A stretch of DNA of 64,000 bases from Ifrita kowaldi (Eukaryota; Chordata; Aves; Passeriformes; Cinclosomatidae). Shown one piece after another: positions 38,201 through 52,314 of this stretch. Positions within the stretch are counted from its first letter, which is position 1; the number at the start of each line of letters is the position of its first letter. The notes below the pieces were generated by a model. It searched no databases. It saw only the letters and a list, made by a program, of their open reading frames with translations, and was not told the origin of the DNA. Position numbers and translations under genes: made by a program. The stretch spans positions 1 to 64,000 of the forward strand of contig VZRS01004508.1 of NCBI GenBank assembly GCA_013398055.1, written 5' to 3'.

Positions 38201-40690
38201 GGATTGATTTGGGAAGCCTCCTCTTCCCCAGAAATGAGTTTTCCAGATGCTTACTTTAAAGGGAAGAAAAAATAGTTAGGGATTTTCTTTGGCCACCTTT
38301 GCAGCTTCCAGCTGTTAAGTGCTGGAAATGTGTTCTTCATTATGTTCAAGAGAGAAATGTTTCTTTCTTCCGATTGGGGAGGCAATAAATATTTCACAAC
38401 ATAATATGCTGTGGACAAGTGAGTTAGTGTGGTTTGTTCTCTGGGCAGCAGCCCCGGCGGCTGCCGTGGGGATCCAGTGCCGGTGTGATGGACGGGGCAG
38501 GGATTCAGCCGTCCCCAGGCTGTGCACGGTCACTTTATTGGATTATAGATTCCATAACCATGTGTCTGGTTCTGCCCTCAGAACCAAGCCCCGCAGCAGA
38601 AATCAGCCGCAATCCCCCTTAGCAGCCCCGAAGTGCATTAACTTTCCAGCGCTGCCACTTATCGCCTCCTACGATTCCTTTCTCCTCATCTGACCCCAGC
38701 GCAGTTGAGTTCTGGGCTGAGCCTGATGAGGCGGCAATGAGGCTATTCTGCATTAAGAGGAGGAGGGGTGAATTCCAGCCTTGTGGATGACTCCATCCTC
38801 TGCCAGCATTGGCTTTGCTGCTAGCAAGGATGCTCCACTTTGCTTCTGGCGCTCTTGGCCAGCGTGGCCTGGGCACTTCCACAGATCAGAGAATTGCAGG
38901 ATATCACCCAGCACTTGTTCCAGCTAATGTTAGGCAATTAAGTTGCCAAAGTTTGGCACGTAGTTTCCTCTTTGGTCAAGAAGTTGCACAGGGATAGAAC
39001 AGATAAATTTGGGCATCTGCAAGAGTTTCTGTCTGTAGTCACTGCATCCAGCTTGGTGGTGCCAAGGGATGGTGATGCCAAGGACAGCTGTGACAGCGTC
39101 TAAATCTGAGGGGATTTTCTTGGGAAAGACGGAGAGGGGGCCATCATCGGTGGTAACAGCAACCCATGACCTAAATCAGCTCAGGGAAGTGGTGTTGTAA
39201 GCAGGGTGCATCTATGAAGGAGCCCTGGGAGCAGAGCAGCAGTGGCTGATGCTGTAGATGATAACTCGTAGTGTGAAAGGAAAAAATATCAAAAATGCTG
39301 TGGGCTGGTTAAAATTCGGAGGAGTATGAGCCCCAACAGGGAGATGACATGAGTGAAAGAGCAGAGCTGGAAAATGGAACTGAAGTATTTCTCGGACAGG
39401 AAATGAAGGAGCAGCCCAGCGGGCGGGAAGGTGGTTGATTCACGGAGTTGGGAATTCTCCCGGGTCTCTGCTGTGATCCCTGTTCTGCACCTGGCACAGG
39501 AGGCTCTCATGCAGCCCATGTGTCCTCTGGGGAAGTAAGGAGGCACAGGTATCCATATGGGAATGTTGGGCAAGTTACCAGCTGTTGGTGTAGTTGCATC
39601 TCTACAAAGCCTAACCTGGAGCATACATCACCTGTTGTGCTCCCTCCTGCCTATATACCTCTAAAAATTATTCCATCCTTTTTTGCTTCTCACATTTTCT
39701 CTGGCAACAGCCCAAAACTAATGAGAAAGGCAGAATGGGACTTTTCAGATGTTCTAGACCTTTATTCCCAATACGGGAAATGCTTTAAAATATCTACTTT
39801 GACTGCAAAAACTGCAGCATATTTTCCCTTTAAAATAATGTTTAATAAGACTTTTTTTAACGAATTAAAATACCAATAGAAGCAGGAGGGCATAAGCCAA
39901 GCATTAAGAAAAAACCCTTGAGGATGAAATGAGTTTGTGAGCAATCTCGTCTTGAACTCTGTGGGAATGGGACTAAATCTGTGAAGTCTTCCCGGATGTC
40001 CTGGCATAATTTGGAGCCCTAAAAATAGCCCAAAACTTGAATAGCCTGGATGACCTCGAAGCTGCTTTTCAAGAGATTTTTGACGTAGTCAGAGTAGGCG
40101 AACACCCTGCAGCACACCCAGGTTTCACTCTGCTTCGATGAGTCAATTGGGGGATTGCTAATTGGTTACTGGACCTCGTTAGGACCGTGCTTTGATGGAT
40201 TGGGCTCCCGGGTTTGCTCCAGCAATGAGCAGATAGTGGTGGGGCACAGTGGCCTCTCTTGGAGATGTGAAGCGAGTTTAAAGGGCCCAATTAAGCGGGT
40301 CCCAGGGAGGGTTGTTCCACAGAACACCACGGCCCCCACTGCTGCTGGCCCAGAGCCCACTCAGTGATTTATTTATTTATTCCTGGGCTCCAGTGCTGAC
40401 CCCTGGGGCCGGGAGGAGATGCAGGAAGGTGCTCACGAGGGAGCTCTGCTTCGAAACAAAGCAGCCAATTTCCTTTCACCGCAGACAAGCCTTATCTCGG
40501 GAGATTGCGTTGGTCTCCAGTGGAGCCTCTGGTGTCATAACCGTGCTCTTCCTGGGCAGATAGAGAGGCTTGTGCAGAAATCCCCTATGATCTGATGTGG
40601 CTGTGACTCACGACTGTGTGGGAGGTGCTGGGACCGGGCAGTTTGGGGCTTTTTGGTTAGTTTTCGTGTTTTTTGTGGTTTTCTTTTTCT

Positions 40691-41489
40691 TTTTTTTGTT
40701 TTTAAACCGGCAGATGAGAAGAGCTGCAGGGCCTGTTGTCTTGGACATTGTAGAGAGGCTCAACTCAGGTGTGTTTTGAGGCATCTCACTGGTGCCTGGC
40801 TGCTGTTCTGGGTCCCTGCAGATGTGTGGATCCTGCTGTGCTGTCAGGAGAGGGCTGCCCACCACTTGGGATCTGTCTTGCTGGTCTGACAGGCATGGGG
40901 ATTTCTCCCAGTAGTCACGCATGGATGTTGTCCAAGGAAAAGGTCTTCTCTGGGATATGTTCTCCTCAGCCAGACAGAGAAGGTTGTTTTCTCCAGCTCC
41001 TGGGAAACACTTCTCGTGCACTCTCACAAATAAAACTGCAGGAATCTGCTGCTTACAGGGTTGTTGTTCATAAAGTTTGCAATGTGGGTTGNTTTTTTGT
41101 TTTTAAACCGGCAGATAAGAAGAGCTGCAGGGCCTGTTGTCTTGGACATTGTAGAGAGGCTCAACTCAGGTGTGTTTTGAGGCATCTCACTGGTGCCTGG
41201 CTGCTGTTCTGGGTCCCTGCAGATGTGTGGATCCTGCTGTGCTGTCAGGAGAGGGCTGCCCACCACTTGGGATCTGTCTTGCTGGTCTGACAGGCATGGG
41301 GATTTCTCCCAGTAGTCACGCATGGATGTTGTCCAAGGAAAAGGTCTTCTCTGGGATATGTTCTCAGCCAGACAGAGAAGGTTGTTTTCTCCAGCTCCTG
41401 GGAAACACTTCTCGTGCACTCTCACAAATAAAACTGCAGGAATCTGCTGCTTACAGGGTTGTTGTTCATAAAGTTTGCAATGTGGGTTG
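40691..41489 (+). repeat. Near-identical ~400-base direct duplication across a single N
   Basis: The segment from 40691 to 41091 is repeated from 41093 to 41489, with one N at 41092 between them. The copies differ only by the T-run length at the left end, one substitution (G at 40716, A at 41117) and a 3-base CTC indel near 40964. Copy 1 stops exactly at the N, and copy 2 begins in the same T run and continues into unique sequence. That is the pattern of two overlapping contig ends left unmerged, probably two alleles, rather than a biological tandem repeat. It lies in intron 2 and has no coding consequence. Confidence 0.93.
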
Positions 41490-41780
41490 TAGATAAGCTG
41501 CTTAGTCCATCATACCCAAGAATGGACCATAGTTTATGTTCCTGGCACAAACATAGCTGAGATGTGTTTGCCTTTTTCCCTCTTCCTGTGATCCCAGTGG
41601 ATGCTGCTTAGGTTGACGTTAGTGATGGGCTGCAAATAGGTTGGTCTGGGGGAATTTCGTAGTTACCCTGTCCTCATCAGCCAAGAGAGATTACTTCTCC
41701 TCATCTCTTCATGCAAAGCCCTATCCTGCCTCTCCAAGTGTGCTGGGTAGCCAGGTTGACAAAGATTTTGGGCTGGTGTT

Positions 41781-41802
41781 TATATATATATATATATATA
41801 TA
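41781..41802. repeat. (TA)11 microsatellite followed by A/T run
   Basis: Eleven TA units are followed by an A run and a T run. This is simple sequence in intron 2. Confidence 0.95.
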
Positions 41803-44800
41803 AAAAAAATTTTTTTAGCTTATTCATATTGTTCTGTGATGCTCAATGTTCTTTTTGAAGCTGGGGCAGGAAGAGGCTGGAGATAAGACAACAATAAAAG
41901 GCTGGAGTAAACCCTGCAAGCAGAGATAATGTACTTCAGAGAATATGGGTGAATTGGCAGACTGGAAAGTTCAAGGAAATTAGAACTTTTGGCCACTCAG
42001 GATGATGACTTTTCCCACCAACTGCTCTGCACAGCCTTGGTTTGTGATGTACCTCAGACAGCTTTTAGTTTAACTGGGAGCACCTGTTAGATACAAGCTC
42101 ATTATGTTCAGAGTTGTATGACAGCATGTCTGTTACTTCACTTATCTTTTTTTAAAATATTAGTCCATTTAAAGGATTTTGTTCTTAATACCTGGCCTAA
42201 ATCAAAAGGTTTCCCATGTACCCTCCTCAGCTTTTCCTCCCCTGCATTCTTGTTGTGCAAATCCATCTTGTGATACCTGACACTTCTACAACGAGGAGAA
42301 ATTAATCACTGCATTTTGTCTTGATTTTGCACCCTCCCACCCCAGCTTGTTGGGAAGTTGGCGTTACATCATTAGGGATTTGCTAACCCTGTGGAGAGAG
42401 GTCTCCTTCCTGTCTGCATTGCAGGTTTCTCTCTCTCTAAATGCCTGCATTTGGGAGGTGTTGAAGGCAGAGTGATGATGGGGAGGTACAGTGAGCTACA
42501 GGCACTGGTTGCAAGGTCATGCTGGCTCCAGGGAGTTTAAGACAGGATTTTTGTTTGAACATGTCTTGAAGGATAGTTTTGAAAATTGCTGAGTATTACA
42601 TCTCTCAGGACCTCGGTTCTCAGGTTGAACCCGAACTGAGAACCAGGCAGACTCCTTCCTAACTCTGCCAATTTCTTTGCTTGGCTTGAAATGCCTTTGG
42701 GGTGTAATTCCATATTTGTAGGCTCTCCATCTTTATTTATTTATATATATTTATTATTAACACCACAGACAGTGTTTGCTGAGCTTAGACATCAGCAGTA
42801 CAGTGTAGGTGCCACATAATCTGCCACACAGATTTACCTGAGCCCTCCCAAATCTTCAGCAGCCCACGCTGCTTCCGTACAGAAATGGTGCAAAAATCGA
42901 TGTCCAGGCTGTGCCGCATTTTATTTGCAGAGCAGAAGAAATGAAGCTGTATGAAAGCTCAGAACAGATTTTTTAGTGAGGAGCTGTTTGGAGGAAGTTG
43001 AAGAATTTTGGCCCAGCGCAGGCTGAAATTCCTGCTTGGTTGTGTGGGAGCTTCAGCTCCGGGGGAGGCAGCTCCGCTCGCAAATCCATTGAGGCTTCGC
43101 CTGGACTTTTATTTATAAGGGCACGAATGGTTTGTGCCCTTGCAGGCTGTGTTCTGGTGGCTTGCAAGAATGGGAATTGGAGGAGGTGTGGGGAAGAGCC
43201 CCTCTGCCTCCTTCCAGGCAGGCTCAGGGAGAAGGAGAAGACCTGAGCACACCAGAGGCTCTGAGCTCTGCAGTCCCGACGTGGGCCTGTGCTTTGTCAC
43301 AGCTGTGCCCATACATCTGGGTCTGGAATGTGCCGTGGTTTAATGGCCTGGTTTCATCACATTCGCTGCCAAAGTCACGGATTCCTCCTATATGTTTTAA
43401 AAGCAAACAATCCGTGACTGCGGACACTGTTCCCTGTGTGTCAGCACACAGGCAGCTGGGGGAACGCATCAACCAAATGAACCCAGAGCTGTTAAATTAT
43501 TCTCCGAGGAAATGAGAAAGATGAGCAGCAGCGACTGATGAACTCTTGGTGAAATCCTCTCACAGTGGTGATGTCATTGGCAGGTAGAAGAGTGAACATG
43601 GACTTTTAATGGAATTCTTTTTCTTGTGCTCAAGGTCGTAGTTTCCACCCTGGTAGACTGCACGTTGATAAACAGGAGGTACCAGGCAGGGCTGTCGTTA
43701 CTAGAAGAGCTACAGCTCTTTGACTTCGAGCCCATTCTCTCTCTGTCCCAGCAGCAGATGCCCAGGGAGCCCTTACAGACAATATCTACAGCTGCTGGGG
43801 CAGTTTGGCAGTAGGAAGGGTCTGAACTGGGCTCTCCTCCCCGCTGTGCTTGCTGTGCAGCGATGGCCAGTCGCTGGGGAAGAGAAGAGGGACAGGTTTT
43901 TCTCTAAAGCTGGACCTACTCCCCATGAGCTAATGGACAGATCAGGATTTTTAGCCACGTGGCAGAGGCTGTGGCAGTGCCATCCTCTCCTTCATGCCTG
44001 CTGTCTATTGTTCCAGTCTTCTTCACAAAGCACCCAGTTGATGTCCTTGAAATACAACTGTGCGATTGTTCCCTGAGCAAAGGCAGCGTTGGGATCAGCT
44101 GCTCTTGAGGAATGTTGTCCATGTGAACAGGGGCATTGGAGGATGACCAGATGGACTTAAAAGGTTCATTTCCAGATCAGTGCCATGCTGGAGCTCAGTG
44201 TGAGGCACTGAGCCCTTTATCCTGGGCACAGGGACTGGTCATCTCCTTCCAGGACAGAGATGTGCTCCTTGACTAGAGTTTGCCGGGGTAGAATGGGGCA
44301 CTCCAAGGAGGTTTTTTAATTTCCTTTTGAAGTCTATCTGGCATTAAAAACTCAGTCAGTTCTTTCCCATTAGTTACAAAAAAACCCTTCTCTCCCTGTT
44401 TGTGGAGTGACAGCTCCCTGAAGAGACTCTGCTTCTCGCAGTCTCAAATAACTGCAGTCAGATGACATCCCTCAAGTCAGGCTTTTCCTTAGCAGTTTCA
44501 GATTTAGGCTGCAAGCACACCAGTTAGTATTAGCAAGCTGGAATTCCCTGCTTTTTCTATTTATAGGAAAGCACATTTTTTCTGTATGTTCTGGGATTAC
44601 AAGAATTTCTGCAGTGGTGTAGTTTTCATTTTGCTAAAATTAGTCTCAAACTCCTCTTAGTTTAATAACGGAGGAGAATTAAGGCAGTGGACCCAAGGCC
44701 CTTTGAAAATCAGTCTTGAGAAGCATGTGGGTTTTCTCCTCTCTCATGAAGTAGGTGGCTGGATTTATTTAGCTGCCTGCATTTGAGTGACTTCGAATTA

Positions 44801-47800
44801 AATTGCTATAGAACACCAAATCTTCTTGGGACACCTGCCTATTGCTCACCTGTCTGCATGGAGCTGCTTGCAGGAACTTTGGCTTTCTCACTTCTGCACA
44901 TCGAACAGCATGGCACAAGCACATGGTACTTCACAGTGAGGGCCATCAGGGCACTTGGTGTCTCTGTAAAAGAGGCTTTTTTCCTTTGAGTCACTTTTTT
45001 CCTTATCCCACTTCTCATGTAATACTGTATTTTACTGGGAGGAAGACCCTGGTGTGAACTGCCACTAATCCTGCCAGCTAACTATTGATGCACATATTTT
45101 CCCAGAACACACCACTCCTAAAAAAAAAACCCCCAAACATTCCCGGAAGCTTCCTAGAAACATTTAACCATCAAGGACAATTGACACCTCAAGGTAAATA
45201 GTCTGAGAATCTGAAATCCTGAATGTAGCTATAGTGTCTTATCTCTGCAGCACCAGGAAGTTTTAAGGGCCTCTTTACAGTCACCTCTGTGCTGGGTTTC
45301 TGATGGTGTTTGCAGGATGATTAAAGCAACTAGGGAGGGTGGGAGTCCTTGTGGGGGCACCTGATCCTCTCCACACTCTCTGGCCTCAGTCAGCTCCTGG
45401 GCTGGGCTGGCCTTGGAGACCAGTGCTTGTACCCCTTTACTCCCCAAGGGCAGGGGAGTCCACTTAGCCATTCCCCGAGGGTGTGGTAGATCAAGTTTGG
45501 GCTAAAAGGCAAATATTTAAGTCTTGTCTTTTATGGGTTACTTAACACATTGCCCAGCAGCCTAGAAAGTTGCAAAGGCCATCTCAGTCAAGTGCAGGGA
45601 ATCTCCTGCTGCACAGTGAGAGGCTGGTGTGGGCAAAGTCCTTCTGTGTAAGTGACTGAAGCCTCATCCCAAGGAATTCCAGTCATCCCCCTCTGTACTG
45701 ACCAGTGTGGCTCTGCTGTGGTGCCTCTGGTTACCCAGGTCTGGCTGCAGTGACCTTTGGGTGGCTGTTGGGCACACACCAAGGGCTGGTCTGAATTCAG
45801 AGGAGACCCCACTTGCTGGGGTTTGAGCACAGGCTTGTGTTTGACCATGTACAGGTTGGTGTGGCAGCATCCCTGAGCACTGCACCTGTAGCTGTGTGGC
45901 ATCTGCCGTTTGCAGCTCCAGGCAGGCAGGGGTTTAACAGGATGTTCCTCCGTGCCTCTCCTTAGTGCCAGCTGGCCGAACCTGCTGCGAATCAGGCTCT
46001 TGCTGCTGCCCTGTTGGAGGTCATTTCTAAAACTTGGCTATCCAAATCTCCAGTTCAGCACTGTGCAGGCCACAAGTGATGGCACTGCTCTGCCCTGCCG
46101 TGTGCCAAGTGCTGCAGATTTAGTCCCCCAAGGATTTTTGGCAGGAGGTGTGTGTGGCACTGGCAGGGGAAGCACAACTTGAGCAGGAGGATGCTGTGAA
46201 GATAAAGCAGTGCTGTGTGTGAAATCGGTGGATGAGCCAAATCCTTCTCAGAAGTGGTGTTTAAAGAAAAAATCCTTTGTGGAAAATACTCCATCAGCTG
46301 TTCACCTAAGCCGAGCTGCTTAGGAAGGGAATAGGTGCTGTTTAGAAAATAACATCATCAAGCATTGGGTTGCTGCTGCTGCTTGTTGTGACACTGAGCA
46401 GGTTTCATGCTGGCTGGTAGCTCTGAATCTGTGGTTTCCTGGAGAGTGTTTTCTTTGATCTCTCTCAGTAAAACTCCAGAGTTTTGGGAGGAAAATTTGA
46501 AAACAGGTTGGTGCAAAATTAAGTCTCAGTGCTCACCTCTCTCCCCAGCCCTACCGAGGTGTTTAGTAGCTGCCACTTTACACCTCTGTCCTTTCCCCGT
46601 GGTGAAAGGGATTGGTGGTTGTTTCTGAAGCTTGGCTGTCAAAATCTTGAGATACCAGCATAGGGAACCTTCTCATTCAGAACCCTGTAATCCTCCATGA
46701 ACAACTTGGAAAAACATCATTTTTAGGAGTGAGGATTTGAGACACACACATACAAGAACAAGCCAGGAGTTGCTGTGAGGAAAAGAGCAAAATGGGGGCA
46801 AAGCATATTTCAGTGCACACCCTCTTTCAAACACTGACTTTTGTGCTTTTCTGTGTGGGGTTTGTTTGCTCTCAGGCACTCGAGTATTTTATAAAAAATG
46901 ACTGGATAAAAAGCCGTGCCCACTTGGAGGTGAAGCACCTTTGTTTGCTGCCTGGAAGGGTTGAAGTAGTTCTTGTGTGATTGAAAATAAAAAGTAGGCA
47001 CACACTAAATGTGAGAGATTTTATTAAAGGATTCTGATGGATGGGCTGGGGAGAAATAAATCTGCTGTAGGACAGCAGAAGCTCAGCAGGGGGACAGTCA
47101 GTTGTTAATGAGTAAATTCACTGCTTCCATGAGAATAAATGATTACAGGCAAAGGATGCAAAAGGGGCAGATCACTGGCCTAGAGAAGTTCAAAGTGAGT
47201 CAGAAGCTCTCTGCCTTTCCAGGGCTTTTCCACCTCCTGCATATTTGTTTGTGGGGATAAAAGGTGCACAAAAAGGCACGTTATTAGCTTTAGCTGCTGC
47301 CACTGACGTGGTGCCAGCACTGCCGAGTGTTTCCAAGGCTTATTCATGGCTGCTGAGCAGCCTCTCACCCGGGCTGTGGGCAGAGGTGACCTGTGCTCCC
47401 AGAGAGCTGTTTTCCCCTGGCACTGTGGACTGATAACCCCATCCAGCCTCTGACATCTTCACGTTTTCCAGGTGGGCTTGTGGGCAGTGCCTGGGGGATG
47501 GATGGCCTTGGGAGGGAGTAAAATAATTTGATTTTTGAAACTGGGGCAAAATAATTAACATTCTCTGGCACTTTCCGTAGTGGCTCTTTTTCTGCTTTCC
47601 CTGCTTCTGGGTTTTGCAGGTGTCTGGAGCTGCTGTGCAGTGACCCAGACTGGGGTGCAGAACGCCCCAGAACGCTGCAGGTGCCTGCTGAAGGTGTCCT
47701 GAAGCCCTTTGCTGTACATACCCAGGAGGCCTCATGTGCCCCTGAACAGTGGGATTTATTGCCCGTGCACTGGTGTTGAGCTGCACCTGCTCAGCAGGTC

Positions 47801-50800
47801 CATCCGATCCTTCCAGGAAATCCCAAGCGGGAATGAGCAGCGCTGGTAACGCTGTCCACACACAGCTCCACGGGGTATGGAGCAGTGGTGAGGGAGAGAT
47901 GAACTGCTTTGTTTTTACATGGTGCTATTTTCATAAGTCAACGCCAAAGGTAATAAATCTGTCCTGTGGAAAATTAGCCAGTGGTTTACTGTATAAACTC
48001 CTCCTGTGGGATCCGGGGCCGGGAGCAGAGCTGGGTGTAGCTCCTGCCAGCACAGCCTGCTCGGACCTTTTAATCCAAGAACCAAAAAGAGCCCCTTTTA
48101 CTGCTGGTGAAAATGTGGTTGCCAGTATTACAACAGTGTGAAGATCTATATTGGTTATTGAGTGTTTCTGTGTGGCTTTGTGGTGCCTTGGAGTATCAGT
48201 GAGACTTCCCCAAAACTCCCTCACCGAGGCAACCCGGGACACAGCTGGTCCAGCTTGTTGTCTTCTTCCCACATGTACCTCCCAGAGCTGGAAAACTGAA
48301 ATCAGTGTCTCGAGGGAAGGGATGGAGAAGAAATGTGTGAGTTTGCCATCATGTGCTGCTTACACAGAAGGATGGATGAACGACTGGACAGAGAACGTGC
48401 TGCTCCAAAAGCATCTGAGTTTCTTGTGCGCCTCTGGAATCTGTTCTTGTGTCTTTGGACAGTCACACTGGGCAGTAATCAGAATTATATTCTCGTGGGA
48501 TTTTGGTGCTGGATAAAGCTGCCCACGATCTAAAGGCACCAAGGGATGGAGTGTGGGACATGGAGGAAATGCCCTCATCTCCATCTTCCTCTCCTGGCTC
48601 CAGCACTTGTTCCATCCTTCCAGGCACTGGGGCAGCTGCAAGTGATTGTTACTAAGGAAACTTGCTTCAAAACCACTAACAGCAACATCAACTACATGTA
48701 GGGATGTTGCTATTTTCAAAGAAATCTGGTTGCTAATTAAAGCAGTGTCAGAATTTCCTGGCTGGAAGGTTGTTTTATGAAATCCCAGAGGCTGGTCAAA
48801 GCTTGAGCTGTACCTGGTGTGTTTTCAGAGGTGGGGTAGGCAAGGGATCTGCCTGCCTGGAGACAAGTGTGTGCATCAAGTCTGGTGTTTCACCTCTTTT
48901 CTCCATCAAGAAGGGAAAAAAATGTAAGTGGCTGAGAGCATAGAGGTTTTTATTCATCTGACTGATAATGGGAGCTAAATAAAGGCTTTGGAAAAAAACC
49001 CAACCATTTCTCTTGCAATATTGGTTGGGCAGAGAAGGAATGGAATGAAAAGTCTGGCTTTTCTGCCAGCTCTATTTTTAGAGCTACTGCTCCATCTTTG
49101 CATCTGAGTTTTCTCAGTAGATGCACTGGAAACAGGCAATTTGCTGTTATTTTTTCCGGCCAGGCTGTGATACTCTGCAAGATAAGGATGTTGGATGGAG
49201 GGGCAGGGGACTCGCCAGACTGGACAGAAATCCCCCTGAATACCAGGACATGGGTCTTGTTCCAGGTTTGGGGTCACTGTGGTCACAGACTGCTGAATAT
49301 TTTCTGTGCCCCATTAGGAATGACCCTTGCATGCTGGAGGGGAGTGGTTGTGCAGTGTTGGCTGCTTTCTTTGTGTCCCAAAATTGCGGTCACGACTGGA
49401 ATAAAATTCAGCAGCAGTAAGAGCACACAGCAGTGCTACAGATGGATTCGGGTATGGAGAGAGGAGTTGTGTGTGGCTTTGAGAGCAAATATCTGCCCTG
49501 GGCTTCAGCTGAGGTACTGCAGCTGATCCAGGCATATCCAGCAAGAACCCAGAGGTTCTTGTGCTTTCCTGTGAAAAGCAGCAATAGAAGATAAAAGGTG
49601 CTAGCTCTGTTTCGGGACATCTACCCCTGCCAGCGGGGCTGGGACTGGCCTTCCAGAGAGCTCCCAGCAAGCGTGGCCACAGCTGTGCCCAGTGCCCCGT
49701 GTGTGTGTGTCTCCCATGACTCAAAATGTGCTGAAACCATCTCTACCTTCTTCTTTCAGCCGGAGAGGGCTCAGAGGGCTCAGGAGCCTGTGGCTGCCCG
49801 ACCCTGCCTCTGCCTGCCCCAGGGGCATTTACACCGGAGCTTGCAACCAGCAGCACTGAGTTCTTTTTCTGGCTGTTGTTTTCACTTCCTGAATCATCAA
49901 GCCCGAGGCTTGGTTTTGTGTCAAGTTTCACTGTTTGGGCAAAAGCTGCACCAATTTGACTGCATGGTAATCCATGCTCTCGAAAGGGAGGGGACTTCTG
50001 AGAACCAGAAGCGTGTGTGGAGTTGGACTCCAGGACGTTTAATTGGCAACACTTCTTTTCCAGCATAAAGCTGAACAACGAGGAGGACCCCCTAGAAATT
50101 CCATGGGATTTACTGGCAGTGAACTCCTCACTGGCTTTGCAAAAAGAAAGGCAGAAGAGAGGGATGCACCTCACGTTTCTAAATTTGTGTTTGTGGTTGC
50201 TGTTCATTCAGAGCAGAAAATCCCCCTGTGCCTGAGGCCAGAACATATACAGGTATTCTGGAGCCACAGGGGATTTTGTCCAGCTAAAGACAGTGCTGGA
50301 TTCCAGCAGGAGCATTAATTTGTTCCCTGCAGAATAAAGCTGGAGGAGGTTTTAGAGTGGAGGGAAGGTGTAACTTCACAGACTGGTGTTCAGCCCTGTT
50401 CCTGTGCCAAGAGGCAGATGTTGAGCTGTGAGAACTGGTCCTGCAGAGAAAGCAGCTGCCTGAGCTGAAGCCTCTTGGGCTTCACTATCAAATAACAGCT
50501 CTGCTGAGAGGGTAAGCAGGCAGAAAACACTGCTCCTCCAAAAAAGCTTAGTCTTGTATGCCTTGACAAAACACCCATGTTGCAGAGGGGACCTAGGGCA
50601 GCATTGAAGTCTGTTTTCCCTCAGTTTTTGAAAAGGATGCCTGTTTCTCCCTTGGCTGGGGTTGAAAGTCTTTTGGCAGCAGGGAACTGAGCTGGGTGAC
50701 CACTTCAGTTTCTTCATTCTGGATGGCACCAAGTCCTTACCAGTGCAAGCCCTGAGAGTGGTGACAAACCCCACCCTTCTGCCTATTCCCAGCTGGAGAA

Positions 50801-52314
50801 CAGCCTCTGCCCTGCTGTGCTTGATGATCTTGTGGATTTCTCAGCTGGATCTGGTTCACTCCTCCCTGAGCATCTCTCTCAAGCTCCCTTAGCCTACACC
50901 CAGGTGTGGTTTCAGGTGGTGGCACCTGAAACCAGTAGAACCAGACGAATCCCTCTGGTAAGTGGAGGAGAGGCTGCCCCAGAGCCAGGGGAGCATTTGG
51001 CAGTGTCCTGAGGAGGTTTTTGCCTGAATGTCCTGCTGAGGGGGGAGACTGAGCTGGTGCCAGTCCTCAGGGCCACCCACATCCCCTCATCCGTACCTGC
51101 ACAGCAGCACTCAGACCCCTTTTCTGACTGTCCCCAACAAGATCTGTGCTTTGTAGATGGCTTGGTAGATTTAAATACCTCTTTCGTGTTTCTTCTGCCT
51201 TTTACTTGCCCAATCTGTGGATGATCAGGGCTATTTTGGAGGCACGTTATTAATATTTGTCCTCTGGCTCAGCGATGCGTGTGGCCAGGGCAGGCTGAGG
51301 TGCTGGCTGCTGTTCTGGCCCTCCTGCATGGCTGAGATGGTCATGGAGAAGTCCTTCTCCTCCCCTTGCAGAAATGTCCCTCTGGATACTTCTCGGTCTT
51401 TAGCGGGGGTGTATGCTCATACAGCCCCAGCTCTGCGTGAGGAGGGACTCCTGAGCTATAAATCTCTGCCTTTCAAGCACTAAACTCCCTTTTGGGTTGT
51501 TTTTGACGTTAGGAATTTTCTCCGATAAGAGAACTTTATTTGCCTTTAAATATCACTTTGTGACAGGATGATGGAGTGGGGATTCTTGGAGCGAGCCTGT
51601 GCCAGCCGGGGAAGGGAAATTCTGCTGGGGCTTTTGTTTCTCTCTAGCACTGACACTGTAGCTCTTTAAAGACTGCGTTTATTTTATACTTGGCAGGAGT
51701 GTGTGTGCACACGTCAGTGTCCAGACAAATGGGAGCAGCCCAGGGCTGGAGCTGTGCTGGAGCCAAGTGGGTCTCCTGCTCTCCCCTCCCTGTGGCACCT
51801 GGGAGAGAAGGAGCTGTGCTGGGGTTTTCTGGAACAGGCTTCAAAATACAGGTTGTGCTGGTGCATGGAATGCTTTAAACAACCAGAAGGATTTTTTGAT
51901 ACTGTCTGCAAGGTGCGGTTGGATGCTCCCTGGCTGGCAGGCCAGCGTGTCACCTGTTGCCCCAAGAACAGCCCAAAAGCCAAGTCCCCAGGGCAGCACC
52001 AGAGCTGGTTTGTAATGCAGCCTGCTCAGGCTAAGCCTGAGGTGTCTCCCAGCACGACCTGAGTACAGCCTGTAGCCACAAAGTCTGGGCTTTGTTTGCA
52101 TTCAGTGGGAGCTGAGCTCCCTAATCTGGCTCTCTGCAGCAGCCGTGTCCTATCACCATCCCTTTAGATACGGAGGATTTCGCTCCACAGGCTGCTTGTG
52201 AGCAGCAGGAGCTGCAAAGTGCCAGCTCATTTATTCCACTTGGATCCCACGAAGTTCTCTCTGCTTTTCAGGATGCCTCAAGCAGCCAACTCACTCTGTG
52301 TTCCTTTCTTTCAG

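Larger units (their letters stand above)
21570..52314 (+). other. LAMA5: LAMA5 intron 2 (30.7 kb)
   Basis: A phase-0 intron with donor GTAACA and acceptor TTTCTTTCAG separates GQ from LFHVAYV. It interrupts the LN domain. I find no nested gene on either strand; open frames are short and unlike known proteins. It contains a (CA)13 repeat, a (TA)11 repeat, poly-T runs (near 24.82 and 32.2 kb), a near-identical 0.4 kb duplication flanking a single N, and a weak MIR-like stretch near 28.7 kb. There is no recognisable CR1 body, so the intron is large without being repeat-filled. Confidence 0.85.

Noticed and set aside
40769..41290. 173-codon frame in intron 2
   Set aside because: It reads through the single N into the duplicated copy, so it repeats itself. 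It is an artefact of the assembly duplication.
48648..48661. Second X-box-like GTTACTAAGGAAAC
   Set aside because: Both half-sites deviate from the RFX consensus, so it is too weak to report as a site.
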